Source of the DNA: Hippophae tibetana | Taxonomy: Eukaryota > Streptophyta > Magnoliopsida > Rosales > Elaeagnaceae | Assembly: GCA_037013495.1 (NCBI GenBank) | Contig: CM072807.1 | Span: 14,759,001-14,823,000, forward strand | DNA length: 64,000 nt | Direction of reading: 5' to 3' | In this document: piece by piece, positions 1-11,412 of the stretch | Position numbering within the stretch: position 1 is the first letter of the stretch | Layout of the letters: the number at the start of each line of letters is the position of its first letter | Made by a program: the position numbers and the translations under genes | Notes under the pieces: generated by a model | Database searches by the model: none | What the model was told of the DNA's origin: nothing | The model's input: the letters and a program-made list of their open reading frames with translations, nothing else

Positions 1-1330
1 TTAGTCACAATAACCAATTGATGAATAAACAAAGGTTGAGCATCATGGATGCTTCAGTTAAAAGGATTAAATCTAAAGTTGGGCAACTAGCTTAACAAAT
101 GCAAATGTAAGAACCAAGAAAGTTTCCCAGTCAACCCGAATAAGCAAAATATGTAAGAACCTTTCGAAGTGGTAAGGTAGTCAATACTAGTCTCGCAAAA
201 AGAAGAGACAACTATTAAACTTGACAAGCCTTTGGAAAAACTCATTACAGAGTCATGTGACATGCATCCTCGAAATTCAAAAGACAACAAAACCACATCA
301 ATAGCAAGTATCTTTTCCATACCAGTTGAAAGAATCCAAACAAAATGAGCAATTCTATGATATTTTTAATATGTTTTCTAAAGTAAATATCAATTTACAA
401 TTATTAGAAGTGATCATGAATGTGCCTCTTGTGCTATGTTTTTCAAAGAGTTGAACACTTAGAAAAGGAGGTATGAACTTAATGAGCGAGTAGTAGTATC
501 AAAATTTTCTAGTGATGTACTTCAGCACCAACTTCCTTCTAAGTTGAAAGACCCTGGAAGTTTTATCATAAACAAAACTATGGGAGATGGGAAGGTTGCT
601 AAAGCAATGCTTGATTTAGGTTCTAGTATAAACTTGATGCCCTACTCTATATTCTTATAGCTCAATTTAGGAGTTTTAAAACCCACAACTGTGTCTCTTC
701 AACTTGTAGATAAATCTCTTAAGTGTCCAAAGGGAATAGTTGATGTGCTGGTACATATAGAAAAACTGATAATATACCTATTGACTTTGTGGTTCTAGAT
801 ATGAGAGAAAATTCAGCCTTGGACCGAGAGCACACAATACTGTTTGGTAGACCATTAAGACTATTATTGATGTCAAAGATGGAAATTTGATAATGACAGT
901 CTTAGGAGTGACTGTTCATTTTAAAGTTTTTGATTCTTCACATTTTCCTTTTAGTTTTGCCATTGATGAAATATTCAATGTTGACCTTTTTTATAATCTT
1001 ATCCAAAGCACCTTTTCCTGAACAAGAATAAAAGACAAGCTTGAAAATTTTGTTACACTTGAAGAAGTCAAAGAAGATTTAGATAAGGAAACTAAGGGGT
1101 ACCTTGAAACACTAGATCGTGATGAACTAATGAAAAAATCTAGTACACTTTTAAATCTACCAAGTTCCTCATCTAGCAAATAGGCCAATCCACCTAAACT
1201 TGAACTCAAAGAGTTATCTAAGCACTTAAAATATTTGTTTCTAGAAGGAGAAACTTATCCAATGATAATCTCTTCAAAGAATAAGAGTGAACATGTTTAG
1301 TTGGTAGTCTATGTGCCTCAGCTAATTAGA
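1..1330 (+). mobile_element. Ty3/Gypsy (Athila-like) gag-protease relic
   Basis: Translation across several frames gives the series found between gag and reverse transcriptase in Athila-type Gypsy elements. A gag tail (SQPE, RSGKVV) lies near 130-175, then FYDIFNMFSK near 355, LPSKLKDPGSF near 530-560, the protease core AMLDLGSSINLMPYSIF near 605-655, a hydrophobic DFVVLDM segment near 785, and PPKLELKELSKHLKYLF near 1190-1235. The active site reads DLG-S, as is usual in this lineage (D-x-G-S/A). Frames are broken by many stops and indels, and reverse transcriptase, integrase and LTRs are absent from the window. The relic ends where a minus-strand Copia fragment starts. Lineage is by motif recall, so Athila versus Tat is not settled. 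Confidence 0.75.
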
Positions 1331-1374
1331 ATGGATTACACAAACTAGAATTACTAGTGTGAGTGAGTTCCTTA

Positions 1375-2550
1375 TTCATATTAACAACTACTTCTTTAAC
1401 AATATCAAAGTGAGGATGGCCTGTCATGAAGTAAAGCACTATTGATCACAACCTTAAGATAGGATGCATTTCTTTCTCTTTAGCATCTGACCTCGGATGA
1501 TAACTTATACAATCCATCCTTAGTAGCCCCTACTAAAATAGTAGTTATGATTTTCATATCCTTTATACAAAATGTGTTAGAGAAAAATTCCACAATAAAA
1601 TGATTATCTACATATATTTTCTTAACTAAAATTGAGTTCTTTTGTAACTTTGGAACACACACTAGGTTTGTAGCTAAAGTGTACAAGAACCATAAGTCAA
1701 ATAGGCACTACCTACATATGTAATAGGTATACTCGAACCATAACCAAGTAACATAAAAACATTATCTATGAAGGGTCTTACTTTCTAAAGCATTATGCCA
1801 TCAAAAACCAGATGATGTGTAGCACCTATATCCAAGAACCATTATTGTGCAATAGCAGGAGTGAGTATGGGTGCTTTTAACAATGTTTTCTGTGAGGAAG
1901 TCTCATGAGAAGAGTAAGGCACTCCTCGAGGAAATAAAGTGAGCTTTGAAGGATGCTCATCAGTAACAACATTAGAGGTTGGTGCAAAAGTTTCTTAAGG
2001 TACATTGCCCTTAGATTTTGAATTATTTGCATTATGAGCACCATTGTTTTTAGATTGTATAAGAAGTAACAGTGTGTAACAATATGACATATTTCTTGCA
2101 AATTTGACATTGAATGCTGTCAAATTTAGCAGGCTTAGCAGCTTGAGATAAGGATCGATTACTAGGTAAGAAAGATTTAGTAGGTTGTGATGAAACTAGA
2201 CTGGCGAGTTTGAAGAATGTTTTAGTGTAATTAACTTGAATAATAGAAAGATCAGACACATTCAATGTGCCTTTTGTTGATTACAAACACGTAGATGTGT
2301 AAACAACTCATCAAGATTTATGATTCTCTTTTTACCAGTTATATTTGTGACAAGTGAAGAGTATTGAGAGTCCAAGCTTCCAAGTACTTAAAGCATTTGC
2401 TCTTTTTTAAAGATCGAGTCTCCAATGGCAAGTAAATAATCGATAAGACCTTTTAATGTGCTAATGTACTGCTCAAGTTTCATATTACTTTTTCTTAGTG
2501 ATTGCAATCTTCATCATAGATCCATAAATCTTATTTGTGAATCATCATTG
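1375..2550 (-). mobile_element. Copia gag-protease relic
   Basis: Read on the minus strand this is the 5' half of a Ty1/Copia polyprotein. It has a UBN2-type gag stretch (KGLIDYLLAIGDS, then LDSQYSSLVTNI, about 2460-2340), a zinc knuckle beginning CQICKKY and continuing in another frame as HIVTHCY (about 2115-2065), and a protease start WFLDIGATHHLVFDG near 1845-1795. The protease triad DSG/DTG reads DIG. Stops and frameshifts are frequent. The fragment lies between a plus-strand Gypsy relic and a plus-strand Copia, so it is one layer of a nested pile. No LTR or primer-binding site is evident. Confidence 0.7.
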
Positions 2551-5500
2551 TAGCAGAAAGCAATTCAAATTCAGATTTTATATTGGTTGGTTCGTCAACG
2601 GCATCTCATCCTGGTGATTGGTTCTTTAACTTTGAAGAACTAGACGGTGGAGTTGTTTTCATGGGTAATGATTATCCATGCAAAGTTTTGGGAATCGGTA
2701 CAATTCGTTTGAAGAATCAAGATGTTCATTATGTTCCAGATATGGGGCATTGAAGGTTATTTCTGGAGCACTTGTGGCGATGAAAGGTGTTCAGAAGAAT
2801 AACTTGTACTACTACCTTGGTAGTACGGTTATTGGGACAGCATCAGCAGCAGTTTAAGAGGAAGAAAGAGATTTAGAAACTACCAAGCTGTGGCATATGC
2901 GTTTGGGACATGTTGGTGAAAAAGCTTTGAAAATTCTAGTAAAGCAAGGCCTGTTAAAAGGTGCGAGAACCGGCAAGATGGAATTTTGTGAGCATTGTGT
3001 ATTGGGGAAGTAGAAAAGAGCAAGCTTTGGCACTACTCTCCATAATACAAAGGGCATTTTGGATTACATCCATACTGATGTATGGGGGCCAACAAGAACT
3101 CCATCCATGAGTGGCAAACATTATTATGTCACTTTCATTGATGATTTTTCCAGAAGAGTTTGGGTGTATCTCATGAAGAAGAAGGATGAAGTGCTGGGAA
3201 TTTTTCTCAAATGGAAGAAGATGATCAAGACTCAGACTGATAAAAAGATCAAGCGTCTGAGGTCTGATAATGGCACTGAGTACACAAACGATCCATTTAT
3301 GAAAGTTTGTGAAGAAGAAGGGATAGTGCGACACTTCACTATTTGAAAAACACCACAACAAAACGGAGTTCTAGAACGTATGAACCGGACTTTGCTGGAG
3401 AAGGTTCGATGTATGTTGTCAAATGCTGGTTTAGGCAAGCAATATTGGGCTGAGGCTGTGACATATGCATGTCATCTCGTCAACCGTCTACCATCGTCTG
3501 CTCTTGAAGGCAAAACACCTATGGAGGTATGGTCTGGAAAACCTGCTAGAGATTACGATTTCTTACATGTGTTTGGTTCAATTGCATACTACCATGTAAC
3601 ATAATCAAAGTTGGACCCAAGAGCCAAGAAAGCTATTTTTTTGGGGATCCCTTCTGGTTCTAAGGGATATCGACTATGGTGCCTTGAAACGAAAAAGATA
3701 ATCTTTAGCAGAGATGTTACCTTTGATGAATCTGCATTGTTGAGAAAGGTAACTAAGAAGATTGATGGCACTTTAGAGCAGGTGGAGCAAACTCCGAAAC
3801 AAGTGGAGTTTGAAAGCAAAATTGTTAATCCAGTTATTGAAGATAAGACAGAAGTTGATCCTCCATTGATAGAAGATGAATCAGACGAAGAGGTTTTAAC
3901 CCAAGAACCTCCACAGCAACAAGAAGAAACTGCAGTTGATAGGCCACAACGACAAAATGTCAAGGTACCTGCTCGATACAAGGATTTTGAAGACCTACCT
4001 GCTCAGTTTAAGAATACGGTGGCCTGTGCACTTTCAGTTGTGCATGATGATGTTCCTTCCATATATAAAGAAGCAATCAGAAGCCCTGAAGTTGAAAGAT
4101 GGAAGGAAGCCATGGATGAAGAACTTATGTCCCTTCAGAAGAATAAAACATGGAAGTTGACACAACTACCTAAGGGCAAGAAGGCAATTGGATGCAAATG
4201 GGTGTATGCAAAGAAAGATGGACTTCCTAACAAAGATGGTATTCGCTACAAGGCAAGGTTGGTGGCTAAGGGCTACGCTCAGAAGGAGGGAATCGATTAT
4301 AATGAGGTATTTTCTCCAATTGTAAAACATTCTTCCATTAGAATTTTGTTGGCCTTGGTAGCACAGTTCGATTTAGAACTAGTTCAACTTGATGTGAAAA
4401 CCGTGTTTCTACACGGTGACTTAGAAGAGGAAATCTATATGTCTCAGCCAGAAGGGTTTATTGTTGCTGGTAAAGAGAATTGGGTTTGTAAGCTGAACAA
4501 ATCATTGTATGGATTGAAACAATCTCTAAGGCAGTGGTACAAACGATTTGATCAGTTTATGTTGCAATAGAAGTACACCAGAAGCACACATGATCATTGT
4601 GTGTATTTTCGCAAGTTACAAAATGAGTCTTTCGTCTATCTCATATTGTACGTCGATGATATGTTGATTGCATCGAAGAGCCAAGTAGAAATTGAAAAGT
4701 TGAAGGCTCAACTAAGTCTGGAGTTCGAGATGAAAGATTTGGGAGAAGCCAAGAAGATTCTAGGTATGGAGATAAGCAGAGATAGGAAGAAGGGGAAGCT
4801 TAGTTTGATCCAGAGTCAATATTTGAAGCGGATACTACAACGTTTTGGTATGAATGAACAGACAAAACCTGTAAGTACTCCGCTAGTTCCTCAATTCAAG
4901 CTTAGTGCTCAATTATCTCCTAAGAATGATGCAGAACGAGAATATATGGCAAAGGTACCATATGCAAATGCAGTTGGTAGCTTGATGTATGCAATGGTGT
5001 GTACAAGACCTGACATTTCACATGCGGTTGGTGCTGTAAGCAGGTATATGCATGATCCTGGTAAAGGACATTGGTTGGCTGTGAAATGGATTCTACGATA
5101 TATTATATATACTGTAGATGTTGGTTTAGTATTTCAGCAGGATAATACCATTGGTCAATGTGCAGTCGGATATTGTGATTCTGACTATGCAGGAGATTTA
5201 GATAAGCGTCGGTCAACTACTGGTTATGTGTTTACTCTTGCTAGAGCACCAGTCAGTTGGAAGTCTACCTTGCAATCCACAGTTGCTTTGTCTACTACAG
5301 AGGTAAAGTATATGGTAGTTACAAAGACTGTGAAGGAAGCTATTTGGTTACGAGGTTTGCTTGAAGACTTGAGAGTTGGTCAAAAACATATTAAGGTGTT
5401 TTGTGATAGTCAGAGTGCTATTCATTTAGCAAAGAACCAAGTCTACCGTGCACATACAAAGCACATTGACGTTCGTTATCATTTCATGCAAGAGATCATT

Positions 5501-5620
5501 GAAGAAGGCGGAGTACTAGTTCAGAAGATTAGTACGACAGAGAATCCTGCAGATATGATGACCAAGGTGGTAACAACAATCAAGTTCAAACATTGTCTGG
5601 ACTTGATTAACATCCTATAA
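2551..5620 (+). pseudogene. Copia-1 gag end-protease-integrase-RT-RNase H, disabled
   Basis: From about 2860 to 5620 one reading frame is kept. It is broken only by stops at 3011-3013, 3344-3346, 3602-3604 and 4568-4570. Domains in order: [10 protein letters not shown] (GAG-pre-integrase, near 2890); integrase with HTDVWGP and LRSDNGTEY carrying the two Asp, and NGVLERMN with the Glu just after the second stop; chromatin-type linker; RT from KEAMDEELMSL (about 4100) with catalytic YVDD at 4649-4660; RNase H with DSDYAGD. The usual EAEY motif of RNase H reads EVKY near 5300, which probably weakens it. Upstream, gag runs straight into WFFNFEELDG, so the protease active-site segment has been deleted near 2610. 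It cannot mobilise itself. Confidence 0.9.
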
Positions 5621-5698
5621 ATCTGAATTGGCATTGGCGTCGTTGATCTATTAATTGAAGAAATAATTTTAAACCACTAAGTCGCTAAGGTGGAGATT

Positions 5699-6148
5699 TG
5701 TTATATATTGCTCCTTAGTGAGAAATTAGAAAAGTCACACATTGGTTAGGAATGAAGATGGGTGTTGGATTTGGGGCTATAAATAAAGCCCTCCTTCACC
5801 ATTTGTAAACATCCCAAAATTTGTAAATCTTCCTCTCTTTTGTAAGGGTAATTGAGTAGCTCAATTTTTCCCAATTAGTTGTAATTTTGGAGTTCATCCA
5901 ATTGGAGATAGTGGAAGTGGTCAACGACGCCCGAGGACCTAGGTAACATTTATACCGAACCTCGTTAAATTTTCTGGTGTTATTATTTTTCTGCTTTAAT
6001 ATTTCTGTTTCAATATCTGTTTTAGTTTATTTTAGCATTATATTTCCAATAGCATTATTTTGTCGGGTTAGTTTGAGTTATATTCATTTAAATCATAAGT
6101 GAATAGTTACTACTTAGAATAGGGAAAATATACCCGATTTTCCCAACA
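5699..6148 (+). repeat. 3' LTR of Copia-1
   Basis: Begins TGTTATATATTG directly after the purine-rich tract and ends CCCAACA, giving TG..CA ends and a length of about 450 bp. A TATA-like box (TATAAATA, 5778-5785) lies about 80 bp inside, as expected for the LTR promoter. The end is ambiguous by a few bases because of an AACAACAACA run. No partner LTR is present. Confidence 0.75.
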
Positions 6149-6369
6149 ACAACTTAGTGAGGTAAAGAAACTTTATTCTTGTTTTTATGTAGAGAAACTT
6201 TACTCATGTTTAATGCTTATATATGTTTGATATTTATTTTCTTTACTAATCTTAAGGGAAAAGAGTAGTCATGCATATTTGAGAGAATGAAGTTTAGCTT
6301 CTTGGTGAAGATAAAAATTGGAAAGTGAGGACAACAATGTGAGTTTATTATATCAACCTCTATGATATG
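6149..6369. other. Unassigned spacer
   Basis: About 220 bases between the Copia-1 LTR and the hAT-type MITE. It has mixed composition with no open frame or repeat I recognise. The MITE's target duplication ATGATATG occupies 6362-6369. Confidence 0.5.
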
Positions 6370-6821
6370 TAGGGTTGTTCATCGGATCGAAATCGTTGAT
6401 TTTATGCCCATCTGATCCGATCCGACCATCCGCTCGGATTGAAACATCCTAATCCGAAACCGATCCGTAAACTATTCAGATGACATCCGTTCAATCCGAC
6501 CAAATAAACTTAATTAACTCTATTTTTTATATTTTTAAATAATTTTTTTAAAATTTTACATAAATCATAACATAAAATTATTTAACTTAAAAAATATTAA
6601 AAAATCAAATAAATATATATTAATTTAATAAATATATATTAATTAAATATATATATATTTAATTTCGGTCGGATCGGATCGGATGAATCGTAGTGAAATC
6701 CGCCATCCGATCCGCACTTAACGGATGGAAAAAATTCTCATCCGATCCGACCATCGGATTGGATTGGATCGGATCGAATTTATCGGATTGATCGGATGAT
6801 CGGATTTTTTGCACACCCCTA
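6370..6821. mobile_element. hAT-type MITE with CGGATC-rich arms
   Basis: The element starts TAGGGTTGTTCATCGGATCG and ends with the inverted counterpart (TTTGCACACCCCTA). It is flanked by a perfect 8-bp direct repeat ATGATATG (6362-6369 and 6822-6829). An 8-bp duplication and TAGGG..CCCTA ends are characteristic of the hAT superfamily. The arms are packed with GGATC/GATCC/ATCGGATC words, so both strands can fold back. The centre (about 6500-6660) is nearly pure A/T. At 452 bp with no coding capacity it is non-autonomous. The same design recurs at 30420-30778. Confidence 0.8.
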
Positions 6822-6829
6822 ATGATATG

Positions 6830-7740
6830 TGTTTTGTAGTTTACTTCATGTGATAATATTTTTTGCTTGTGCTCTATAGGTTTTTATGCATATTATTTCT
6901 CCATATATAATAGCAAAACTATATATGCTTTGGGTTCACATATGCATATTTTGGTATATATTCTTCTTAGAGTTTACCGAAGAGTTTTTTCAAGAATATT
7001 TGAAGGCATGTGCTGTAGAATTCTCCACCTTTGATGTATTTAGTGTTCGGTATCAGGGTGGGTACGTTGGAGAGTTTATTTAATCAATCATCCAAATGCA
7101 TGTTATGTTGGACAAGTAATCTTTTTTTTTTTTCTTCTTCTTCTTTAACATCCCAATATGGAGCATTGATGTTCAAAAAGAGAATTACTTTATTGGATTT
7201 CACTATTATTGAACCTTGTGTAAACAAATATCCAGTAGTTAGAATATCATAACTATCTAACATTTGAATTAACAAGCATTTTATAGTTATCTACTTATAA
7301 TTAATTAGTTTTGTTTATCATTATTAGCTTTATATTTACTTTTTACTTAGAGATAATTATTATATCATGTAGGAGTTTATCTCCTTTTTTCTTATTTTTT
7401 GTCCCTTTTTTATGTTTATCTTTAGCTAGTTTAGCTCAACTTTACTTATCAGATTAGTTGAAACCCTTTGTTATTTTTGTTTACTTGCCATATTAGTTAA
7501 ACCCCTTGATAATTTTTAAGCTGTGAAGTTCAACTTGTTCAAAAATATGTTATGAAACTTTAAACAGTTTATTGCATATTTTCTTCTTATCTTTGCTATC
7601 TAATCCTTTTCCCCTCTGAAGTTGATTTTATATGTTTATTTTGCTTTGAACATTTAGATATTGTAGCATGAAGAAAACTTTGTTGCAAAGCCTGGTTGGT
7701 TTCTTTTCCTGCCATTTTTATGCATCATCCATTATAGTGT
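6830..7740. other. Unassigned AT-rich spacer before LINE relic
   Basis: I see no gene. Short frames near 6886-7275 have no recognisable motif. A poly-T run near 7118-7130 would be a poly(A) tail on the minus strand and could mark the 3' end of the LINE whose coding relic ends near 7740, but intervening sequence is not recognisable. Confidence 0.4.
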
Positions 7741-10640
7741 CACCCATGACTCTTTCCAAACCTTGATAAAATTTTGTTTTACCAACATTTAATCTCACCC
7801 CAACTTGTAGTAATTTTCTTGCTTCAAAAATGCTCATCCATCCCCAAGAAGGACAATGTTCTAACTCTGCCTCAAGAAGAGTAAATTTTGACTATTTTTC
7901 CCTCAAAACATAAAAGAGAAGAGATTGAGGCTTACTGCAAAGCCACCAAGATTGATCGGCCAAAAGCACCAAATTATATTGTCTTACATCTTTAAAACTG
8001 AAACCTTCATGAGATTTACTACAATGGAGTTTAAGCCAATCAAGCCAATTAATTTTATTATTTTTATTTTTGTCACCCTACCAAAACTTATGCATCATTT
8101 TTGTCAAGTCATCACATATGCCTTGAGGTCAAAGAAAACATTGCACGTCATAATTTGGAATGACATAAGCAATAGATTCATAAGCATAGTTTGACTTGCT
8201 AGAGAAAGAAAATTGAAGGACCAAGTATCAATTCTTTTCTTTAACTCTTTCAAGTACAAAGATAAAAGTCTTCACTCTTGCTTTACCCACCAACATTTAA
8301 AATATTCATAACCTCCATCAAATCAGTTTTGTTATTTTCAAAAGTGCTATAGCTAAAAATCAAAGAAGATTTAAACACATTAAGCACTTGACTTGAAACA
8401 CTACCATATAAATTATAGATGATAGATGAAGGGGTTACTTTTACTTACTTTCAACCCTTGCAAATAACCTTCTTTTTTTGCCTCGGCTAGAAGAGAATAT
8501 AAAAATTCAGTGCATATTATGAAAAAAAAAATAAGGATAGAGCAGGTCCTTTTACCTTATCCCCCTTTCAGGTTTAAAAAACCTAAAATTCGGCCTCCAA
8601 CCACACATGAAAATGAAACTAAAGAAATACATGAGAGACCATCCACTTACAAATAAGTCATCCAAACCTAATTAAACAAAGTTCCATTCGATTCTATCAA
8701 AGGATTTGCTTATATCAAGTTTAAGTCAGATATGGTAATTCTTTCATTTTCTGCTTGAGGGTAGATGATGAAAGAGCTCAAGAGCAACAAACATAGTACT
8801 CAAGTGATTTGAAAGAAATTGTTTGGTAATCATCGATAATAAATGGAAGAATGCCTTGGAGCTTTTTTGTAAGAATTTTAAAAATGATTTTATAAGCTGT
8901 TGAAGAAAGACTTGTGAGTCTAACATGATCAATGGAAGAAGGATTTGATACCTTAGCTAGCAGCACGGTAAGAGACATGTTTGATGCAATGAAGAGATAT
9001 TGTTATGCATGTCGAAAAAAAAATTCTAATAGCATTACACACATCTCCTCCAATAATATGCCAAAACTTTTGCGATTTTGTCTGAACATATCACATGTAA
9101 TAGTTTAAAAAAAAGTATGAAAAAAAATTAACCTTAAATTTGAAAACCCATTTTTTATTCAATTCTATTTTAAAAAAAATATAAAAAATATGTAAACCTA
9201 TTTTATAAAAAATAATTATTATAAACATAAAAAAATATTAATATCTTATAAATTTATAATTCATTTTAAATACACAAATTTTCTTTATTATATCATATAT
9301 TAAAATTTTATTTTAAAAAATAAAAAATAATTTATTTTATACTAAAATAATTATAAATTTATACGTATATTGAAAATGATACGCTAAGGATAATATTAAT
9401 TATAATTATGATATAAAAAATAATTAAATTATTAAAAATATTGTGAAACCTCCCATTCAACTTTCTACAAGATATAATATAAATATAAAACATTATATGG
9501 GTGAAAATATTATCTAATATAATATTATTATAATTATTTTTATTATTAATATAATAAAATATATAAATTATATTTAATTAATTATATTTTAATACTTAAA
9601 TAAAATTATTATTAATAAATATTTGTTATCTTAGTAATAATTAAAATTATAATAATATTAGAGATATGTGTTATAATGTAATCTATTTTTTAATTTTTTA
9701 ATCTTAAATAATTTATTTTTTAAAATATTAATAATTTTTCATAATAATTATTGTAACTATTTAGTAAAGTTTTTAATAATTTAAATTTTTTTAATTTATT
9801 ATTATTATTTTAAATTATTTTATAATAAAATTTTAATAAATTATTTGTAATAAAAAATTATATATTTTTTATTATATAAATATAAATTATTTTTAATAAA
9901 AATAAATTATTATTTATTAAAAGTTAATAGAAGAAGATATTTTATTTTTAGTTCTTTTTTAGAAAATAAGAAGAGAGAGAGAAAATGGAGACCGAAATTA
10001 GAGAAAGAGAGAGAAGAAAAAAGTATGATTCTTAGATAGGAAAGAAGAGAAAAAAGTTTACCGGTAAATTATTAAACGAGTTATATAATTTATCCTTAGG
10101 ATGAATGCAGTTGATTGCTTCAAGGATTTCTGCATCAGTAACCTCCATGATTAAACCATCATTTTGTTCCCTTGTAACTTTAGAAAAGATAACGGGAATG
10201 TAGTTTGAATATCAAACTCCAAAGGCCGCTAGTAGGAATATAATTGTTTAAAATACTGCACAATGGAATGTTTAAAGTTTAAAGTATTGCCTTCCGTCCA
10301 TCTGAACTGTTATTCAAATGAACCTTTTGCCACTTATTCATTCTTTGCTTAACTTTGGCATGAAAAAATGATGTATTTCGATCACCTTCCTTTAGCAACT
10401 AAATATTAGATTTTTGGGCCCAAAATTTATAGTCTTCTTTATAAGCTTTAACTAATTTAGATAACAAGTCTTCATACAAAGCAAGGTCAACTAATTCTTA
10501 TTCTTCTAGATCATGAATTTGACTTCTAAGCATGTCAATTTAGGGCATTGAATTCACCCCATTTTGACTCCAAGATAATAATGCTTCAATAAACAGGTCA
10601 GGTTCAAAATGAACCAAGCCAACTTGTCTATAGTTTGATT
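7740..10640 (-). pseudogene. LINE-1 ORF2 relic: reverse transcriptase and C-terminal region
   Basis: Read on the minus strand, LINE-1 ORF2 appears in order: the endonuclease-RT linker (LYEDLLSKLVKAYKE, then FWAQKSNI and EGDRNTSFFHAKVKQR, about 10500-10330); VTDAEILEAINCIHP (about 10145); the RT fingers NPSSIDHVRLTSLSSTAYK (about 8960-8900) and KIIFKILTKKLQGILP; and the C-terminal part GFSFKDVRQYNLVLLADQSW and SWGWMSIFEARKLLQ (about 8015-7830). The YADD region and much of the palm are not recognisable. About 1 kb of A/T-only sequence (9085-10065) separates two parts that should be nearly adjacent. The N-terminal endonuclease lies beyond the Copia-2 insertion at 13811-14351. Confidence 0.85.
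9085..10065. other. A/T-only insertion within LINE relic
   Basis: Nearly a kilobase of A+T with almost no G or C, interrupting the LINE RT between its EILEAINCIHP segment and its NPSSIDHVRL segment. It closes with a purine stretch rich in AGAGAGA (about 9970-10030). There are no convincing terminal repeats or coding sequence. It could be a decayed MITE or expanded low-complexity DNA. Confidence 0.5.
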
Positions 10641-10678
10641 TTAACAATTAGCTCCTACTTCTTCATAAGACATTATAT

Positions 10679-11300
10679 TGAATATTAGTCATTAATTCAA
10701 AGAAAAAATACAAGGACTTTAATTCAAAGAATAAATACAAGGACTTTATTTCAAAGAATAAACACAAATACTTTATTTCAAGGAATAAATACAAGGATCT
10801 TATTTCAAGGAATAAAACAAGGAGATTAATTTAATGAATAAAACAAAGAATCATTAATTTAAGGAGTACAACAAGGAATCTTTAATTCAAAGAATAAAAT
10901 AAGGAATCTTTAATTCAAAGAATAAAATAAGGAATCTTTAATTCAAGGAATAAAATAAGGAATCTTTAATTCAAGGAATAAAACAAGAAATCTTTAATTC
11001 AAGAAATCTTTAATTCAAGGAATAAAACAAAGAATCTTTAATTCAAGGAATAAAACAAAGAATCTTTAATTCAAGGAATAAAACAAAGAATCTTTAATTC
11101 AAGGAATAAAACAAAGAATCTTTAATTCAAGGAATAAAACAAAGAATCTTTAATTCAAGGAATAAATCAAGGAATGTTTAATTTAAAGAGTAATTGAAGG
11201 AGTAAAATTTCTTTATATATAGTTATACAATTGTAATGAAAACATGAAAAAAAAAAACTAGAAAGCTTTTTTGTGTAGAGTTATTTCTTGTTTTTTAACA
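10679..11300 (+). repeat. 5' LTR of Copia-2
   Basis: Ends TTTTTTAACA at 11300 immediately before TGGTATCAGAGT. Most of its length is a tandem array of about 28 bp; only the last 90 bases or so look like an ordinary LTR promoter/R region (TTTATATATAG near 11210). The start is inferred, since no 3' LTR is available for comparison. Confidence 0.6.
10690..11205. repeat. 28-bp tandem repeat array within Copia-2 LTR
   Basis: About 18 head-to-tail units of roughly 28 bp, core AATCTTTAATTCAAGGAA plus TAAAACAAAG. Five units near 11020-11160 are identical to each other. Units grow more diverged toward 10690, where the core reads ACTTTATTTCAAAG. One shortened unit lies near 11000. The gradient from identical to diverged suggests repeated recent expansion at the 3' side. 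Confidence 0.9.
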
Positions 11301-11312
11301 TGGTATCAGAGT
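11301..11312 (+). other. Primer-binding site of Copia-2
   Basis: TGGTATCAGAGT, complementary to the 3' end of plant initiator tRNA-Met over 11 of 12 bases, directly abutting the LTR's CA end. It fixes the LTR-internal junction and the element's orientation. Confidence 0.85.
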
Positions 11313-11412
11313 AGTAAAATTAACTTGCTTATGCTTTATTATTATCTTATCATCTTCAATCTTCGAAATGGCTTAAGATAAGCCGCTAGGATTAGAAGCT
11401 GAAAATTCATCG

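Larger units (their letters stand above)
2551..6148 (+). mobile_element. 5'-truncated Copia retrotransposon (Copia-1)
   Basis: A 3.6-kb piece containing the end of gag/protease, GAG-pre-integrase, integrase, reverse transcriptase, RNase H, a polypurine tract and a 3' LTR. No 5' LTR, primer-binding site or complete gag is in the window; sequence to the left is an older, oppositely oriented Copia relic. The polypurine tract (AGGTGGAGATT) directly precedes the LTR's terminal TG. The long reading frame with only a few stops suggests this is one of the younger copies here. Confidence 0.9.

Noticed and set aside
10690-11205. Possible CRISPR-like array
   Set aside because: Units abut each other with no spacers, the DNA is from a plant nucleus, and the array lies in a retrotransposon LTR.
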